In this document: piece by piece, positions 1 to 12,700 of the stretch | Numbering within the stretch: position 1 is the stretch's first letter | Layout of the letters: every line of letters starts with the position of its first letter | Assembly (NCBI RefSeq): GCF_011397635.1 | Contig: NC_064756.1 | Location: forward strand, 32,726,996 to 32,790,995 | From: Epinephelus fuscoguttatus | Lineage: Eukaryota; Chordata; Actinopteri; Perciformes; Serranidae | Length of the DNA stretch: 64,000 nt | Direction: 5' to 3' | Program-made: the position numbers and the translations under genes | The notes under the pieces: generated by a model | Told to the model about the DNA's origin: nothing | What the model saw: only the letters and a program-made list of their open reading frames with translations | The model's database searches: none

Positions 1-130
1 ATACACTGTCTTTGCTTACATGCACACACATACCTCCTCCACTTCAGAAAGACAGTCTGTGTTGTGATGCAAGATGCCACATTCCTGCTTGTTACATGTA
101 TTGACATATGCATGTTATATGTCTTTCCAG

Positions 131-381
131 GTAATAAAATAGATCTGGCAGAGAAGAGAGAGGTTCTCAGACAGAGGGCTGAAGACTTCGCCGAGGCTCA
201 GAGCATGCTGTATCTAGAGACCTCGGCCAAAGAGTCTGACAATGTTGAGAAACTTTTCCTCGACCTGGCCTGCGAACTCATTCGAGAGGCCAAGCAGAAC
301 AAGCTTGACAACAACGACACTGCCCCGATGCCCGGTGAGGGTAAAACCATCAGTTACTTGAGCTGCTGCAACCTCAATTAG
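131..381 (+). CDS. rab30: Ras-related protein Rab-30, last coding exon (partial gene)
   Basis: This is the C-terminal part of a Rab GTPase; the rest lies upstream of the window. Rab30 is a Golgi/endomembrane small GTPase. The exon follows a pyrimidine-rich acceptor (TCTTTCCAG, ending at 130) and begins inside the glycine codon before the NKID guanine-specificity motif (G4). It then carries the ETSAK motif (G5), the helix KESDNVEKLFLDLA, a variable linker, and a C-terminus ending SCCNLN. The adjacent cysteines are the usual geranylgeranylation site, and human RAB30 likewise ends in CCNFN. The exon encodes 82 full residues and stops at TAG 379-381. Bases 1-130 are the end of the preceding intron. 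The assignment to Rab30 rests on near-identity to the remembered human tail. Confidence 0.93.
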
Positions 382-2115
382 AGAGAGCTCAGCCCTCTGG
401 CCGTGGTAACTCAGTAGCCATTGACTGTAGAGGGCAGATGGCCGAGCCCCAATGCCTCCGTCCCTCTGAAATGGCATAAAGCCACTTCTTAATCCTGTCA
501 TTTCCAATCCCATGCCTTTTTAAAAGCTGTACAAGGGAGTTAGTCAACTTTAGTTTGGCCTTCCAGGAACAAGCATTTTAGATGCTGCCAGTATGGAGAA
601 CATTGTCCTCAATGCAACAGGATGTAAAGAGTTGCCTGATGCATCCAGGAATCGGAGTAGGCTTCCATTTTGTTCTCCTCATGGTGAAATGGCAGACCTT
701 TCCTATTTGGGCTTTAGGATCCATTGTCATTAAACATCAATATTCACCAGCAGTATTACGTGAGTAAAAAGTTCGACCAGGTATTTTGTTACAGATTCTA
801 CATAGCTGACAACAGGTGTCATGATCATCGGAGGTTATCAGTAAATGGTAACACTATGTTTACATACACTACATTTTTGAGATGACATAGTCTGATCAAG
901 TTGCAAAAAAGTTTTGCAAGCTTACCCTAAAAATCTGTTGCACAATCATTTATTACCTTCTGGTTTCTTCTGCTCTGAGAATCGCATATGGTTTTATTAA
1001 TTGTCATAATCTCATTTCTGAGTAGTTATTTGCACCTGTCATTACAAACTGTGAAATATTTGTTCCCAATAGAAGGTTTTTACTTGCTGCTAAAATATGT
1101 TTTTGTGTCAGATAACAAACTGAAACACGTATAAATACTACATTGAAACAGTATTCTGTGATACCATTGTTATTTTTATTTTTAGCATACTTGCAGCGCT
1201 TGTGTTTAGTCAGTTGATATTGTATGAAGCAGTTTGAAAGGCCTCAGATATCGTCAGTCATCAGTAGAAATTATAAACGGTTTAATCAATTGACTTTTTT
1301 TATTTGACTGTCAGCTGTTTTTTTTAAATTTTAATTTCATCATAGACGTGAATATTTCTGCCTTTGTTGTTGCTGCCTAGCCATGAAATTGTATCACTTC
1401 TTATTTGTTCGAAGAGATATGTTCATGTAGTTTCGTATTTGACTTGTTGTACTTCATATGCTTTTATTGTGAAATTTCTTGATTGTCCAGCATGTTTTGC
1501 CATAATTTGTAGTGTCTAACTTTATCTTTCATATATTTGCCATAACTGTAATGTACTGTATTGCACAATGCCATATACTGCACACTTATTATTTTTATTG
1601 TAACATTTTGTCCTTTGTTGTACAGACTGTAGTACATCTTGGCACTTTGCTTTTATATTTTTTATTTTCAGTAATCCCTTTGTACAACCGGCGAGCATTT
1701 TGTTTTGCCTTTTACCTTAGATTTAACAGCAGTGACTTATTGTTAATCCCTTGCATTTTCTTGAAAACACAATATGGGAAATACAAAGGAAAACACTATT
1801 GGGATATTGTGCTTCTTTTCCTTTATGTGTACAAAGTAATACCTAAAAATACTCTGTATAACATTAAATAATTACACTAAATATTGTGTACTTGTCATGT
1901 TATTATTGCTTACAGCCAGTCATTACCGTGACTGTCCAGTACTGTAGTAAAGATCCTTATTCATTTGAACCTCCTAATTAACAAGTAACCTCTTGCCACG
2001 GCCACTTGTAACGAAATGTTTGTACGTTGTTTTAATTTGAAATAATGTACCGGAACTTAAAGTGTTTTATCATTGACGCCGACTTTACGAATTAAATATT
2101 GCAGATCCTGACAGT
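382..2115 (+). other. rab30 3' UTR and downstream AT-rich DNA
   Basis: No gene is visible. The stretch directly follows the rab30 stop codon on the same strand, so at least its first part should be 3' UTR. It is T-rich with scattered A/T runs. An ATTAAA near 730 is a possible early polyadenylation signal. I cannot place the true transcript end; it could lie anywhere up to about 2.4 kb. Open frames here are short and AT-driven. Confidence 0.5.
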
Positions 2116-2117
2116 GA

Positions 2118-2131
2118 CCACAAGAAGGCAG
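2118..2131 (+). promoter_or_regulatory. CTCF-like motif, + orientation
   Basis: CCACAAGAAGGCAG fits 12 of 14 positions of the CTCF core (CCASYAGRKGGCRS). The same ACAAGAAGGCAG core recurs inverted at 3324-3337, so the two motifs face each other across an AT-rich 1.2 kb. This is a motif match only. The pair could instead be degraded terminal repeats of a mobile element. Confidence 0.28.
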
Positions 2132-2159
2132 TGAAGACTCGTTATTTTCATATTGTATA

Positions 2160-3060
2160 AAAATTAAATATACAGGTTGTCACCAGCATTTAGAATTATG
2201 ATGAACTTTAAGTGAAAAAAAACATGTCTTTAGATAAAAAAATATTAAAAAAATACACATACAGTTGCATGTTTTATATATACTTATATAGAAATTTATA
2301 TTTATATAAAAAAAGTATATGCAGTTTAAAATTACATAATTATTATAGTCATAATAAGGCAAATTGTAATTGATATTGTGATATTGGGCTTTATAAATAA
2401 AACTGATTGATTGATTGAATTACTTTTCACATAATGAAAAATATAAATATCTGTTAAAGCTGTTAAACCTGATAACTGGTTAAAAAATAATATTAGACTA
2501 GTTGCTTCTCATATATACAATGGCACTTTGGCATTATATGTATTACATATATATTTTGCATTTATTGTTAATATAATCTTTTATTTTTATATTTGAACTC
2601 TTCCCACTTAAAAAAAAAAAAATATTGGAGAAACAAAGACAGTTACATTAAGATAATTTCCACACAAACCTGTCCATATATAGGAATAAAAAAATAAATA
2701 AATAAAAAGTAGTACAGATTCAGAATACTGTATCGTCGAAAATTAAATTTTATCAAACACATAATTAGTTTTAACAGCCTTGTTCTTCTTAAGACCATAT
2801 TGTTACGGTCTCTTCATTATACAAAAAATAAAAAATATCTTGTTCTCTTATGATGTTAAAAACAAATAAAAAAGGCTTTATTCTGTAACGTAATTGTTTG
2901 CCCAGTTTTCCTTGATATATATGAATTTATTCAATATATAGGATATTTTATGTTGGATATTTATTAATATAATTTATAATTTAGTGTTTTATAATTTATG
3001 GTTCATACATAATATAATATTCTAGCTTACCTCATTCTTGACTTAAAATTTCCGGTATAA
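2160..3060. other. Very AT-rich low-complexity block
   Basis: This stretch is dominated by A and T runs, TATATA tracts and an AAATAAATAAATAAA run near 2690. I see no gene. It includes the retroposon-like tail at 2365-2425. It may be the degenerate end of the rab30 3' UTR plus intergenic sequence. Confidence 0.5.
2365..2425 (+). repeat. Dispersed retroposon 3' tail with (GATT)n
   Basis: A stretch reading GATATTGGGCTTTATAAATA is followed by AAACTGATTGATTGATTGAA. The GGGCTATATAAATAAA-(GATT)n arrangement is a common 3' end of teleost LINE/SINE-type retroposons. The AATAAA inside it could also serve as a polyadenylation signal for rab30. A related tail lies at 22600-22700. Confidence 0.55.
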
Positions 3061-3275
3061 ACTTTCAAAATAATAGCTCACAAATTAGGGCACAACGTAG
3101 TTGCACACCGTGACATCATAAAAAGGATTTAACGCTCGAGGCAAACGTTTACAGGCCTCGTTAGTGACAGGCGAGTTAAAACGAGGCACAACAAAACACA
3201 TGTTTCAGGTTCACTTTTGCTAAGACAGTCCATTTAGAACAGATTTCGAGCGTAACATAGAGGTGCAGACTCAGA

Positions 3276-3300
3276 ACTCAGCTTCCCATCAACCCTTGCG
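3276..3300 (+). promoter_or_regulatory. ZNF143/SBF-like promoter motif upstream of prcp
   Basis: This 25-base stretch contains ACTC, then TTCCCATCA, then CCCTTGCG. It resembles the long ZNF143 motif, whose conserved parts are ACTACAATTCCCA and a CTGCG end. About 16-17 of 25 positions agree. It lies roughly 310 bases before the prcp start codon, in a CpG-richer patch with no TATA box, which suits a housekeeping-type promoter. The transcription start is not defined by sequence alone. Confidence 0.35.
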
Positions 3301-3323
3301 AGCGTCTTCACAGTAGGGACCAT

Positions 3324-3337
3324 CTGCCTTCTTGTGA
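3324..3337 (-). promoter_or_regulatory. CTCF-like motif, - orientation, mirror of the one at 2118
   Basis: The minus strand reads TCACAAGAAGGCAG, matching about 11 of 14 CTCF-core positions. It shares the ACAAGAAGGCAG core with 2118-2131 in inverted orientation. It sits just upstream of the prcp 5' UTR. Confidence 0.25.
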
Positions 3338-3613
3338 CCGCAGGCCGGCTACAGTAACATTAAAGTTGTTCTAAAGGTGGTGAAGGCGTTGAATCAGGTT
3401 GTTCCTGTCGGACAGCGAGCTGCCTCTGCTCCGCTGCTAAACATAGGTCACATGCTGTCTGACAACACCTCTCTGGATTTGCTGACAGGCGACTCTCACT
3501 TCCTTTCTCTCTACGGGACAGGTCTCTTCTTCCCACTGCAGGCAAGCACAGATCACCTCACTGTCATGTGCTGAAGATCGGTGTGTGGTGAGCTGTGTTT
3601 GACAGTAGCAGCG

Positions 3614-3793
3614 ATGACGGCTGGAGTCAGGACGTGTGTTTTGGGCAGAGCTGCAGCTACCTGCATCCTAACGCTGTGGCTCGGCTCTTTGCACGTGATC
3701 GCTCTCAAACCAAAACTTTTCACCAGGCTCGCTCGGTCACCTTCCTCCTCTGAGACCCCTATCAGCTATGAGACATTTTATTTTGACCAGAAG
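3614..3793 (+). CDS. prcp: prcp exon 1: signal peptide and propeptide region
   Basis: It encodes residues 1-60, from ATG (GCGATGACG, first in-frame ATG) to ETFYFDQK, ending phase 0 at the donor AAG|GTGAGT. The N-terminus has a basic/hydrophobic leader and a short pro-segment that is poorly conserved between species. The FxQK end followed by DHFG is the start of the conserved S28 fold. Confidence 0.92.
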
Positions 3794-6700
3794 GTGAGTT
3801 TAACATTTATCTCTATTATTTTTAACACCATTTGTCTATGAAAACTATTTTACAGATATGTTATACACTGGTTTCTTCCTCTTTTAGGCCTAATCTTTCA
3901 GTTTCACTTCACTTTTAAATGTTTTGTTTGTTTCCTGTGAGGGCTAAATTTAATGGTGCAGAAAAGTAATAATTCAAATAGGCTATTCCCATTTTTAGCC
4001 TGAAACATTAAAATGATGCACACTATAGTGACAATATAATATTTAGAAACCCTCAAAACACAAAGCAATCTCCTCAAAATATAATTAACTGTATAATGTG
4101 ATAATTACTGGCTCACTTCTACATGCATAGGTGTAGATATCAGAGGGGCACAGGGGACATGTCCCCCTCAGTATTAAAAACGTGTGCATTTGTCCTCCCC
4201 AATTAATAAATGAAAGTAGAAGGACAAAATTTAAGACATTCACACCATGACTTGATGCAGACCAGGAGGCAAGAAATTAACTTTTTGATGGTCAAATTTT
4301 ACCCCACTTCCCCCATTTTATACCTGCCTAACCCTCTATTATATCAGTACCACACCTACACCTTTGATTACTTGTGCTCATTGTTTGCTGTTTACCAATT
4401 TCTGCAGCACTTGCTCTTTCTAAAATGCAATGCACTGAATTCTGTAGAAGTTGTCCATGTGTTGTGTCGGCACACAATAGGTGTTTTCCCCCGGCTTCCT
4501 GTAGTGAAGGGAAAACTATCACAATTGGCTCTGTTCCTGCCAGCAGAACTGTAACTATCCCTGCTGGCTCCCTGCCTAAAAAGGTCTCCGGGGCCCAGTG
4601 AATGTGAAACACTTTACCTCAGGGGGGTTTGAGAGATCTTCATTCAGCCTTTACATCCTCCATTTACTGTTACTTCATGGAGAGTCAGATTACATGTTGA
4701 GTGTATGTTGGTGGTAAAAGCAGCATCACGTTAGTGAACTCATGAACTTGACTCATACAATCACAAGAGTGTGCTCGTGGCATATTCCTCTTCCTGCAAT
4801 CAGGGATATTGTGAAAAGCAAACTCAAACAGTTCGACCATATTTAGGGACTAAACATGTTCAGTCAAACCTCGTAGTCATGGTTACTGTTTTTTTAAACT
4901 TTAAACTCTGTTCAATGATTCAGTCTGTTTCTCAGCTAACTTGGACATTGGACAGCTTCGCAAGCACTTTCTAAGATCCATGTTTGTAGACACTGACAAA
5001 GGACAATCCAGTCCATAAGAAAGTAAACAGAAACAATCCCTGATGCTGTTTGAACCAATGTTGTACAAGTTAAAGTAAAAGGATTAATAAAGTCTTCAGA
5101 ATAACACGCAGATTATTATAAAGTGACTATAACCAAAGCACTGAATGTTAGTATTTTTAGAGCCGTAAATATTTGTTGATTTATCACTGCAGCTATTTAA
5201 ATAAGAGATTATGTCAGGTTAATGGTTCCAAACCCCCAATGTGGGGATTTGCTGTTTTTCCTTGTCTTAAATTACAGTAGATTAAACATCTTCATGTTTG
5301 GACTGCTAGTTGGACAAAAGAAGACACATGATGACGCCATCCTGGGCTCTTTTTTACATTTTAACGTTTAATCCATGAAGAAAATAAATGTTGTCCTAAG
5401 TTAAGTATTTGCAATCTGCTGATAGTTTAGATGCCCAAAATAATATTTGGGTTAGGAGACAATGCCCCACACCTGGTCCAACCCACGCCATCCTGCCTAA
5501 TTAGCCACACTGATAAGAAGACAGAGACCATTTCCTGCCCTCTGACGTCCATTGTCTTGTCTGATGTGCTTCCTTTGGCCCATCAACAAAAAATTGTTTG
5601 CTTCATCTTGACAAGTACGACAAATAAAATCCTTAACGTCCACTTTTCAGCACCAGCAGCAGGTCTGCTGTGTTTTTGTTTTGTTATTTCAAGCTAAAGA
5701 ATCATCAATCATGCTGTCTTTTTCTACACTCTCGATGGGACAAGCTTCTGTAAGCAGAGCACCAAGTGATCTAGAAGAGGAAATCCTCTTGACTGCATTT
5801 TGCCTCCAGACAATAAATGGAAGTGTCCTTAAGCATCCTCCAAATTAACTGTTGTAACTGGAGCTTGCGCATCGGTTGTTTCCTGCATGTCTTCGTTTGC
5901 TTGGCTGTAACAAAACAGATTCAGTCTCTCCTCATGTCCAATAGGTAAAGTTCTGCTCCAGTAGATGTTCACTGTGTGAAGTGAATTTTAATGGGAACAA
6001 ACTACTCGAGTGCTGCCTGCAGTCACCACAGGGTGGCACTACTCATCAGGGTGTGGATTGGTTATGAAACCAATCTCATAGGTTTTGTGATGTGCATACT
6101 GAGTGGGTGCAAGTGATACAGTACTCACCAGGGGTCTTGTTGGTGAAGCACTTTGTACATTCAACCACTTTAGTTTGGCATGTAGTTTACAGGAATATTT
6201 CTTTTTGCATCGCAAGAGAATTTGACTTTGAATAATTTAAGAGTTCCACTCCCAAAATCAGACGTCTACCATTTTAAAACCCTGCTATGAATAAGAAATA
6301 ACAAATAAAGCACACATTATTTGACTTTTTAAAAGACATTAAGGAACAAAGACGCTTTGATCACAAAATTTTAACATAACACTTTAGATGACAGATACCA
6401 CGGACTCTTATTTTGCTGCCAAACTGCTGAACTTTTCCTTTAAACTGTCCCATAGTCCCCTCACACTTAAAAGCATTGCCAAGCGCTAAGGAGTCGAGGC
6501 TTGAATGAACACATTGAGGCCCCCGAATCTTTTTGGTGTCACTGGCTCATAAAATTGCTGCCTCCTTTGTATCCACTGAGGAGGGAAGTGAGCGAGGAGG
6601 GGGGAAAAACAAAACAAAAACATTTTGTATTAAGTGTTGGTGCTGTTTCAAGGGTTGGACAACTCAGCAACCTCATGGGGCCGTCTTTGCTGTGAAGTTG

Positions 6701-9700
6701 TTGGTTTCTCTCTGCTTTTGTTTCATAAAGAACACAGGGAATATAGTTGAAAGGGGAAGATACACCAGAATCCCTGAGGTTGGATGAAAGGATATCTCAG
6801 AGCTTGTCTAAAGTGGAACTAATGTGGCATCCCTTAAACTGGCTCCAACATATTTTAATACAAATTGGGGCTAATTACGTTAGGATCCAACCTGGACACT
6901 GTCATGTCACAACACCATAGCTGGCACAGGGCCAGGTATCCACTGATCATACCCTGCTCAGAGCTGGACTGCATGCTCCAAAATGCTATGTATAGATTTT
7001 AACATCAATAAATGATTGCCACATTGATAGATCTGGGTATCAGCACTCAATATCATGAAATTATTGGCTAGAATAACCCAATACCAAGTAGTATCTAAAC
7101 TTCTCAAGTCAAACGATACCTACATCCGATTCTTTTTGTACCCAGATCTAGAAAAATTGACTCTTTGTGTGGTTGTGTTCTTAGATTTAAAGGTGCAGTA
7201 TGCAGGATTTAGTGGCACCTAGTGATGAGGATTGCACATTGCAACCAGCTGAAATTTCTCCTATGTGCCAAGCATGAACTTCTGATTAGGATTCTTTCAG
7301 TGATTATTGTTCAGGAGGTTTTTACCAGGTGTCGAACAATCTGTAGAGGTGTCTTCCTCTTCAAAACAAAACACGCTGGGTGATTTCAGCTGGTAAAAAC
7401 ACTAAACAAAGCAGTTTCATGTTACAAATCAGTGTTTCTCTGATGCTGTTCAGCTCTTAACAGATAGGCCATGAGCCCAGCATCTGCTAACGTGTGTTCA
7501 CCTTATTTCTCTGATAAATTTAAATCCAGACAATCAGAGGGTTTGTAGTACTCGCAGCCAAATTATTCTCAGAGGTCTCTTCCTCTCCAAAACAAACAAA
7601 CCTGGTGATTTAAACCACTAAAAACACTGAATAAAGCAGTTGCACATTAAAAAAGGTGTTTTGTCTGACATTGCTTGGCTGGTCATGGAGGGGCTACAGC
7701 TACAGTTGCTGACACTAAATTGTGAAAACACAATTAGCACCATCTAGAATCATAGCAGTGCAACATGGTGGATGAGGAATCCGCTCCCTATGTAGATATA
7801 ATTGGCTCATTCTAAGGTAACGAAAACACAATGATTCTTATTTCCAGGTTATTATACACCAAGGAAAACATATTTAGTACATTATATTCCATTTTTTCCA
7901 ATATATCCCCCTTAATCATACACACTGAACCTTTAATTTGACCCACCTCACCAGCTACTACTCCTACAGTCTGTCATGTGGTAAATTAGAGCTCAGTGTA
8001 TTTGAAGAAGTTGGCAGTTTAGGGTGACGAGATGCTACCAAGTGGTGGTGATGGTGGTGGCATTTTATGCCATTTACATGATGGGTATCAAATGAAGTTG
8101 GAAAGTAACTTTCAGATTCTGTTGGTATTGGTTCTGGTATCATAATTTTCTAAACAGTTCTGAGCCTTACATATTGGGTGTTCTGCCAACAAGTGTGACC
8201 GATGCACAGGAGACATTTACATTTGATGTTTTGATATTTACATATTGCACCTTTAAAAGGGAACTACACCCACATTTTGAATTCATACATGTTATTTTTG
8301 TGGTATAAGGCAGTCCAATAATTTTTGAAAACATGAGCATCTCTCCCAAAGCCAAAAACTAGAGTGCTAAAACTCAACTTTGTGATGTAAACAAGTATAA
8401 AGTCTGGAGCTGCTCCATAGACGATGAAAATAGAAAAGATGTTATAGATGACACTGAGAGCACCCAGGGGAGTGTTCTGAGTATATGGGTGCATTTTCTG
8501 GTACACTACAGTAGAATAAAGCTCATTTGGGTATGAAGAAGAAAACAGACATTCTTGGATCAACAAAATCACACTCCTATTTGCTCATATTTGCAAATTT
8601 GATTGAACTTTCCTAGGCCATGGATTTAACATATTGGAACTCTTAATTTAGGTGGTGCTCTTCTTCAAAGTCCAGGCGCAGGTGCACAGTTCAGCTACAC
8701 TGAGACTGACTGTGATGTTTCTGATCAGTTTGTGTGTCTGAGTCCATATAAGATCATGCACCCATTTTAATTGGTTTCCTATTTGTATTTGCTACAGATT
8801 GATCACTTTGGTTTCCTAGAGGACGGCACCTTCAAACAGAGATACCTTGTGGCTGACAAACACTGGCAGCAACCTGGGGGACCTATTCTGTTCTACACTG
8901 GCAATGAAGGCGATGTCACCTGGTTCTGCAACAATACTGTAAATATCCCATCTGCTACCTGGTATTTACACTGCACGTAATCCTCAGCCTGATTCAACAC
9001 CTGTCATTGTTTTCTCTGTAGGGCTTCATGTGGGAAATTGCGGAGGAGTTGGGCGCCATGCTGGTTTTTGCAGAACATCGTTACTATGGAGAGTCCCTGC
9101 CATTTGGACAAGAGTCTTACAGTGTGAGTTAAGATGCAGTGTTACACACGGAGTACGTCTAAGTCTGATGAAAATCTGATTAAATATGCTTGCTTTCATG
9201 TTCTTAAAATCTATTTTTGGATTCGCAGCTAGTAAGACATTAACAGTAACAACAAAACTATGACTTATATTTTAAGATTTTCACTAATACGTATTCTATT
9301 TTCAGACAATTCACTCTTAATTTTACAACAAACCTTGTCATTTGCTTGCAGGATAGCAAACACCTGAACTACCTGACATCAGAACAGGCCCTGGCAGATT
9401 TTGCAGTGCTTATTCAGAACCTGAAGAGCACTATAACTGGAGCTCAGCACAGCCCTGTCATTGCTATCGGAGGTTCCTATGGAGGGATGCTAGCTGCCTG
9501 GTTCAGGATGAAATACCCCAATATAGTTGTTGGGTAAGATATGAGGCTTCAGGATGGATTTTCCTAAAGATGTAGCAGGCAGTTTGCAGCTCCGAAGAAA
9601 CAACAGTGCTCATGTTTACCTAACTGATTCGTCTGTGATCTTTCATTGAAGCCAGCAGGATGAATCTGTAGGGCCTATTTTCTAATCTGTCCATGGACCC

Positions 9701-12700
9701 TTACCCAGAGGCACGGCAGAAGTATGAAACATTAGACTTACATAAACATGAACACCTCTACAGCACCTTTCTAATCACTATGCTGCCCCAGCAAACATGT
9801 TACACAAAGTATGTAAAGATTAACCAAGATAATGGATGTGCAGCTTGTGTAATTTTGAGCAAAACGTTGAAATGGTTTTGCCTCTCATTGTATTTCAGAG
9901 CTCTGGCAGCCTCCGCACCAATATGGCAATTCCCTGGGATGGTGCCATGTGGAGACTTCTACAAAATTGTCTCACAGGACTTTGCCAAGAGTGGAATTAA
10001 CTGTGATGCAAACATCAGAAAGTCATGGAAGGCTATTAACAATGTCTCTTCCACTGGTAAGTCATACAATCATGATGGCTTGATTTATCTGTCATATTTT
10101 AGGAAATACTGAGTTATTTAGAATGACACATGAAGCATGTTTAATCTCATATATGAGGATTTTAAGAATTTCTACGTTAGTCTGTATCATCTGCATTTGT
10201 GCCCTAAAATAGTTGTCTCCTAAAGCCAGAAACCAGACAGCTGTTACTAGAACTTGTGTGACTATTGGGTATAAAGTCTGGAGCCTCTCACACAGGACAG
10301 ATTTTAATGTATGAATCCATAAAATTTACAACCTGCATAACTCAAACTATCTTTGTTCTTTAGTATTCTGCCTGCATCATTTTCACAACCTAAACTGTAG
10401 GAATAAGCTTGATTTAATTGAGTTAAATAAAACCCTGTGATAGTCTGGTGACCTGTCCAGGGTGTACCCCGCCTCTCGACCAGTGTCACCCAGAATGGAC
10501 TCCTCTCCATTTTCAAAATAAAGTTTGATAATATCTAACAGAATCAAAATTAAGAGAAGAAATTATTCACGTGCCATAAGCTTTTAACCACAGATTTCAC
10601 CACAGTCTTCATAAATACAATCACATTAAAGTAGAAGCAAGCAAATACTGTAATAGCCTGGTATTTGTCATTATTAATCGAGATATAATTGTTTAGGGAA
10701 AACATTTGGATGATTTTAGTCCAGAAGCTTCAAACAGATGGATGATGGTTGTCATCTTGTGTGTATGTTGGCTGTTTTTTGGTTGCATCTATCCCAAAAT
10801 CTTAAGATTCTGAGTACTGAAGAGAAGTTGTGGTATTTGTACACTCAATCATTTTCACTTCTCTTTCTTTGTGAGGTTTTCTATCACCATGCTTTTCTGA
10901 AGGGACGTTTTCTGTGCATATTCTAGATAAAAAGAGTATTTTCTCCCTAAGTTTGAGCACACTGTCACTTAAAGCACGATAAGATAATGGTTATTTTATT
11001 AGCATTCAGCAGCTAAAGCTCTCATGAGGAGCCATGGGAGCTGTAGTCGTTAAACGCTAACAAAACCTTTGTTTTTATCTTGTTTAAAACAGCAATGTCA
11101 GTGTTACATTTTAGGACCGAGCAGTAAATATGAATGCAGATTACAAGAAAAAGGAATTATTGATGTAATGACATTAAGTTATTTTTTACTCTCTTTCAAC
11201 AAGCGTCGGGTCTCCAGTGGCTGTCAGAAGAATTCAGTTTATGCTACCCCCTTAAAACCAAGAATGATGCTGTCGGCTTCAAGAGCTGGCTTCAGGAGAC
11301 CTGGGTGAATCTGGCGATGGTGGACTACCCCTATGAAGCTGATTTTTTGCAGCCACTTCCTGGCTGGCCGATCCAGGTGCAAACTTCACTATGATACTAT
11401 ATCTAAGATTCTAAACAGTGTTTTAAAGATCCATCATGGACCAAAAAATGATGCATAAAATGTTCAACTTGAAAATGATTTACAGTTTAATGAATTTCCT
11501 TTATTGCACCTTTAAATTTTGTTTGTCTTTGGTTAAGCGCCTGACTTGGCCCGACAGCTTGTCCTTAATTGAAGTGAATGTGTGATTCAGCCGATTGTGC
11601 TACAAGTGTTTGTTGTAGTCTTCCAAGCTTTTGTTTACAACAGCTGTCAATTAACTTCATTAATATTCATAAGGATCTCGTTTCTTTTCGATTTTAAGTA
11701 TTCTTTAGATGAGCAGCTACAAGTAAGCCACCATTCCTTTCTTCCGTCGTACCAATGGTCCTTTCATTTGCACACTCCGTCAGATCTCTGAGGTGTTCCT
11801 CTCAGGACACTCACATGGCACCACAGAAACAGGACATTTGCCCAGAGCAGCTCGTGAGGCCATTAAAACAAAGTTTCACCGCTCTCATTTGAATGAGATT
11901 GTAACAAATACTTCTCTAGACACTTGAAAAAATCATCGCATAACTTGCCAAATGTAAAAAGAAATGTGGCTGATTTTTTTTTTAAAGTCTCAACATTACA
12001 AAGTGTTCTTTGTTTTCTTGTTAAAATTCTTGTGACAGTGTCGCTGCTGTTTTGTAGAGGCTGATAGACTTGGGCGCAGTGTATTCCACCAGTCACCTTG
12101 GCATGTCACGTGCATAAACCAAGCTCTGCTGTTGACCCCCAACTCTCTGTTTGCTGCTTTGACGCCCCACCAAGCGCCCCATACAGCAGTCTCACACTGA
12201 AACTTTTACCAGTGTGATACATTTTTTTGTCTGTTTGTTTATCGTTTAGCCTCTGAATAGACCCAGAAGCACCATGCCAGGTGAAATAAACACTAAATGG
12301 TCATTTTGAGTTTTTTGGCTCCTTGCCTTTAATGTATGCGACCCCTATGGGTGGTTTAAGCGGTTTAGGCAGTGGGTGCAAAGAGGAGCTTTTTTAATGA
12401 CAAAGCTAATGTGATTATCTGAGTGAGTGTGAGAACGGGGTATTGAGGGCTTAGAGGAGGGAAATCTGTTGGCAGAGATGAATGTATAAGCCTAATCCTA
12501 TCTGAAAAGTAAGGAGAAGATGCTTTGGAGCAATTGCAGTGTTTTTTTTTCTGTTTTTTTTTTCATGGTATAAATCTTTGGTTGGACATGTCTGTGGCCC
12601 TCCTCATCCATCGACCACCAACTCCTCCCCAGCCGACAGACAAAAGCCTTAGTAACAGACTCCACACTAGCGCAGCTCCCCTCCAACCTCCGAACAAGAA

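Larger units (their letters stand above)
3794..7186 (+). other. prcp intron 1, first part
   Basis: Intron 1 runs 3794-8797, about 5 kb. This part has a dispersed repeat at 4128-4330 and a CTCF-like motif at 6026-6039. The rest is unique-looking intronic DNA with no exon-like open frame that I can support. Confidence 0.7.

Noticed and set aside
1512-1871. 119-codon hydrophobic frame downstream of rab30
   Set aside because: T-rich DNA yields Phe/Leu/Tyr-rich chance frames; it lies in probable 3' UTR with no supporting features.
3581-3613. Earlier start of prcp exon 1
   Set aside because: The upstream codon is GTG, not ATG; the first in-frame ATG at 3614 gives a normal signal peptide.
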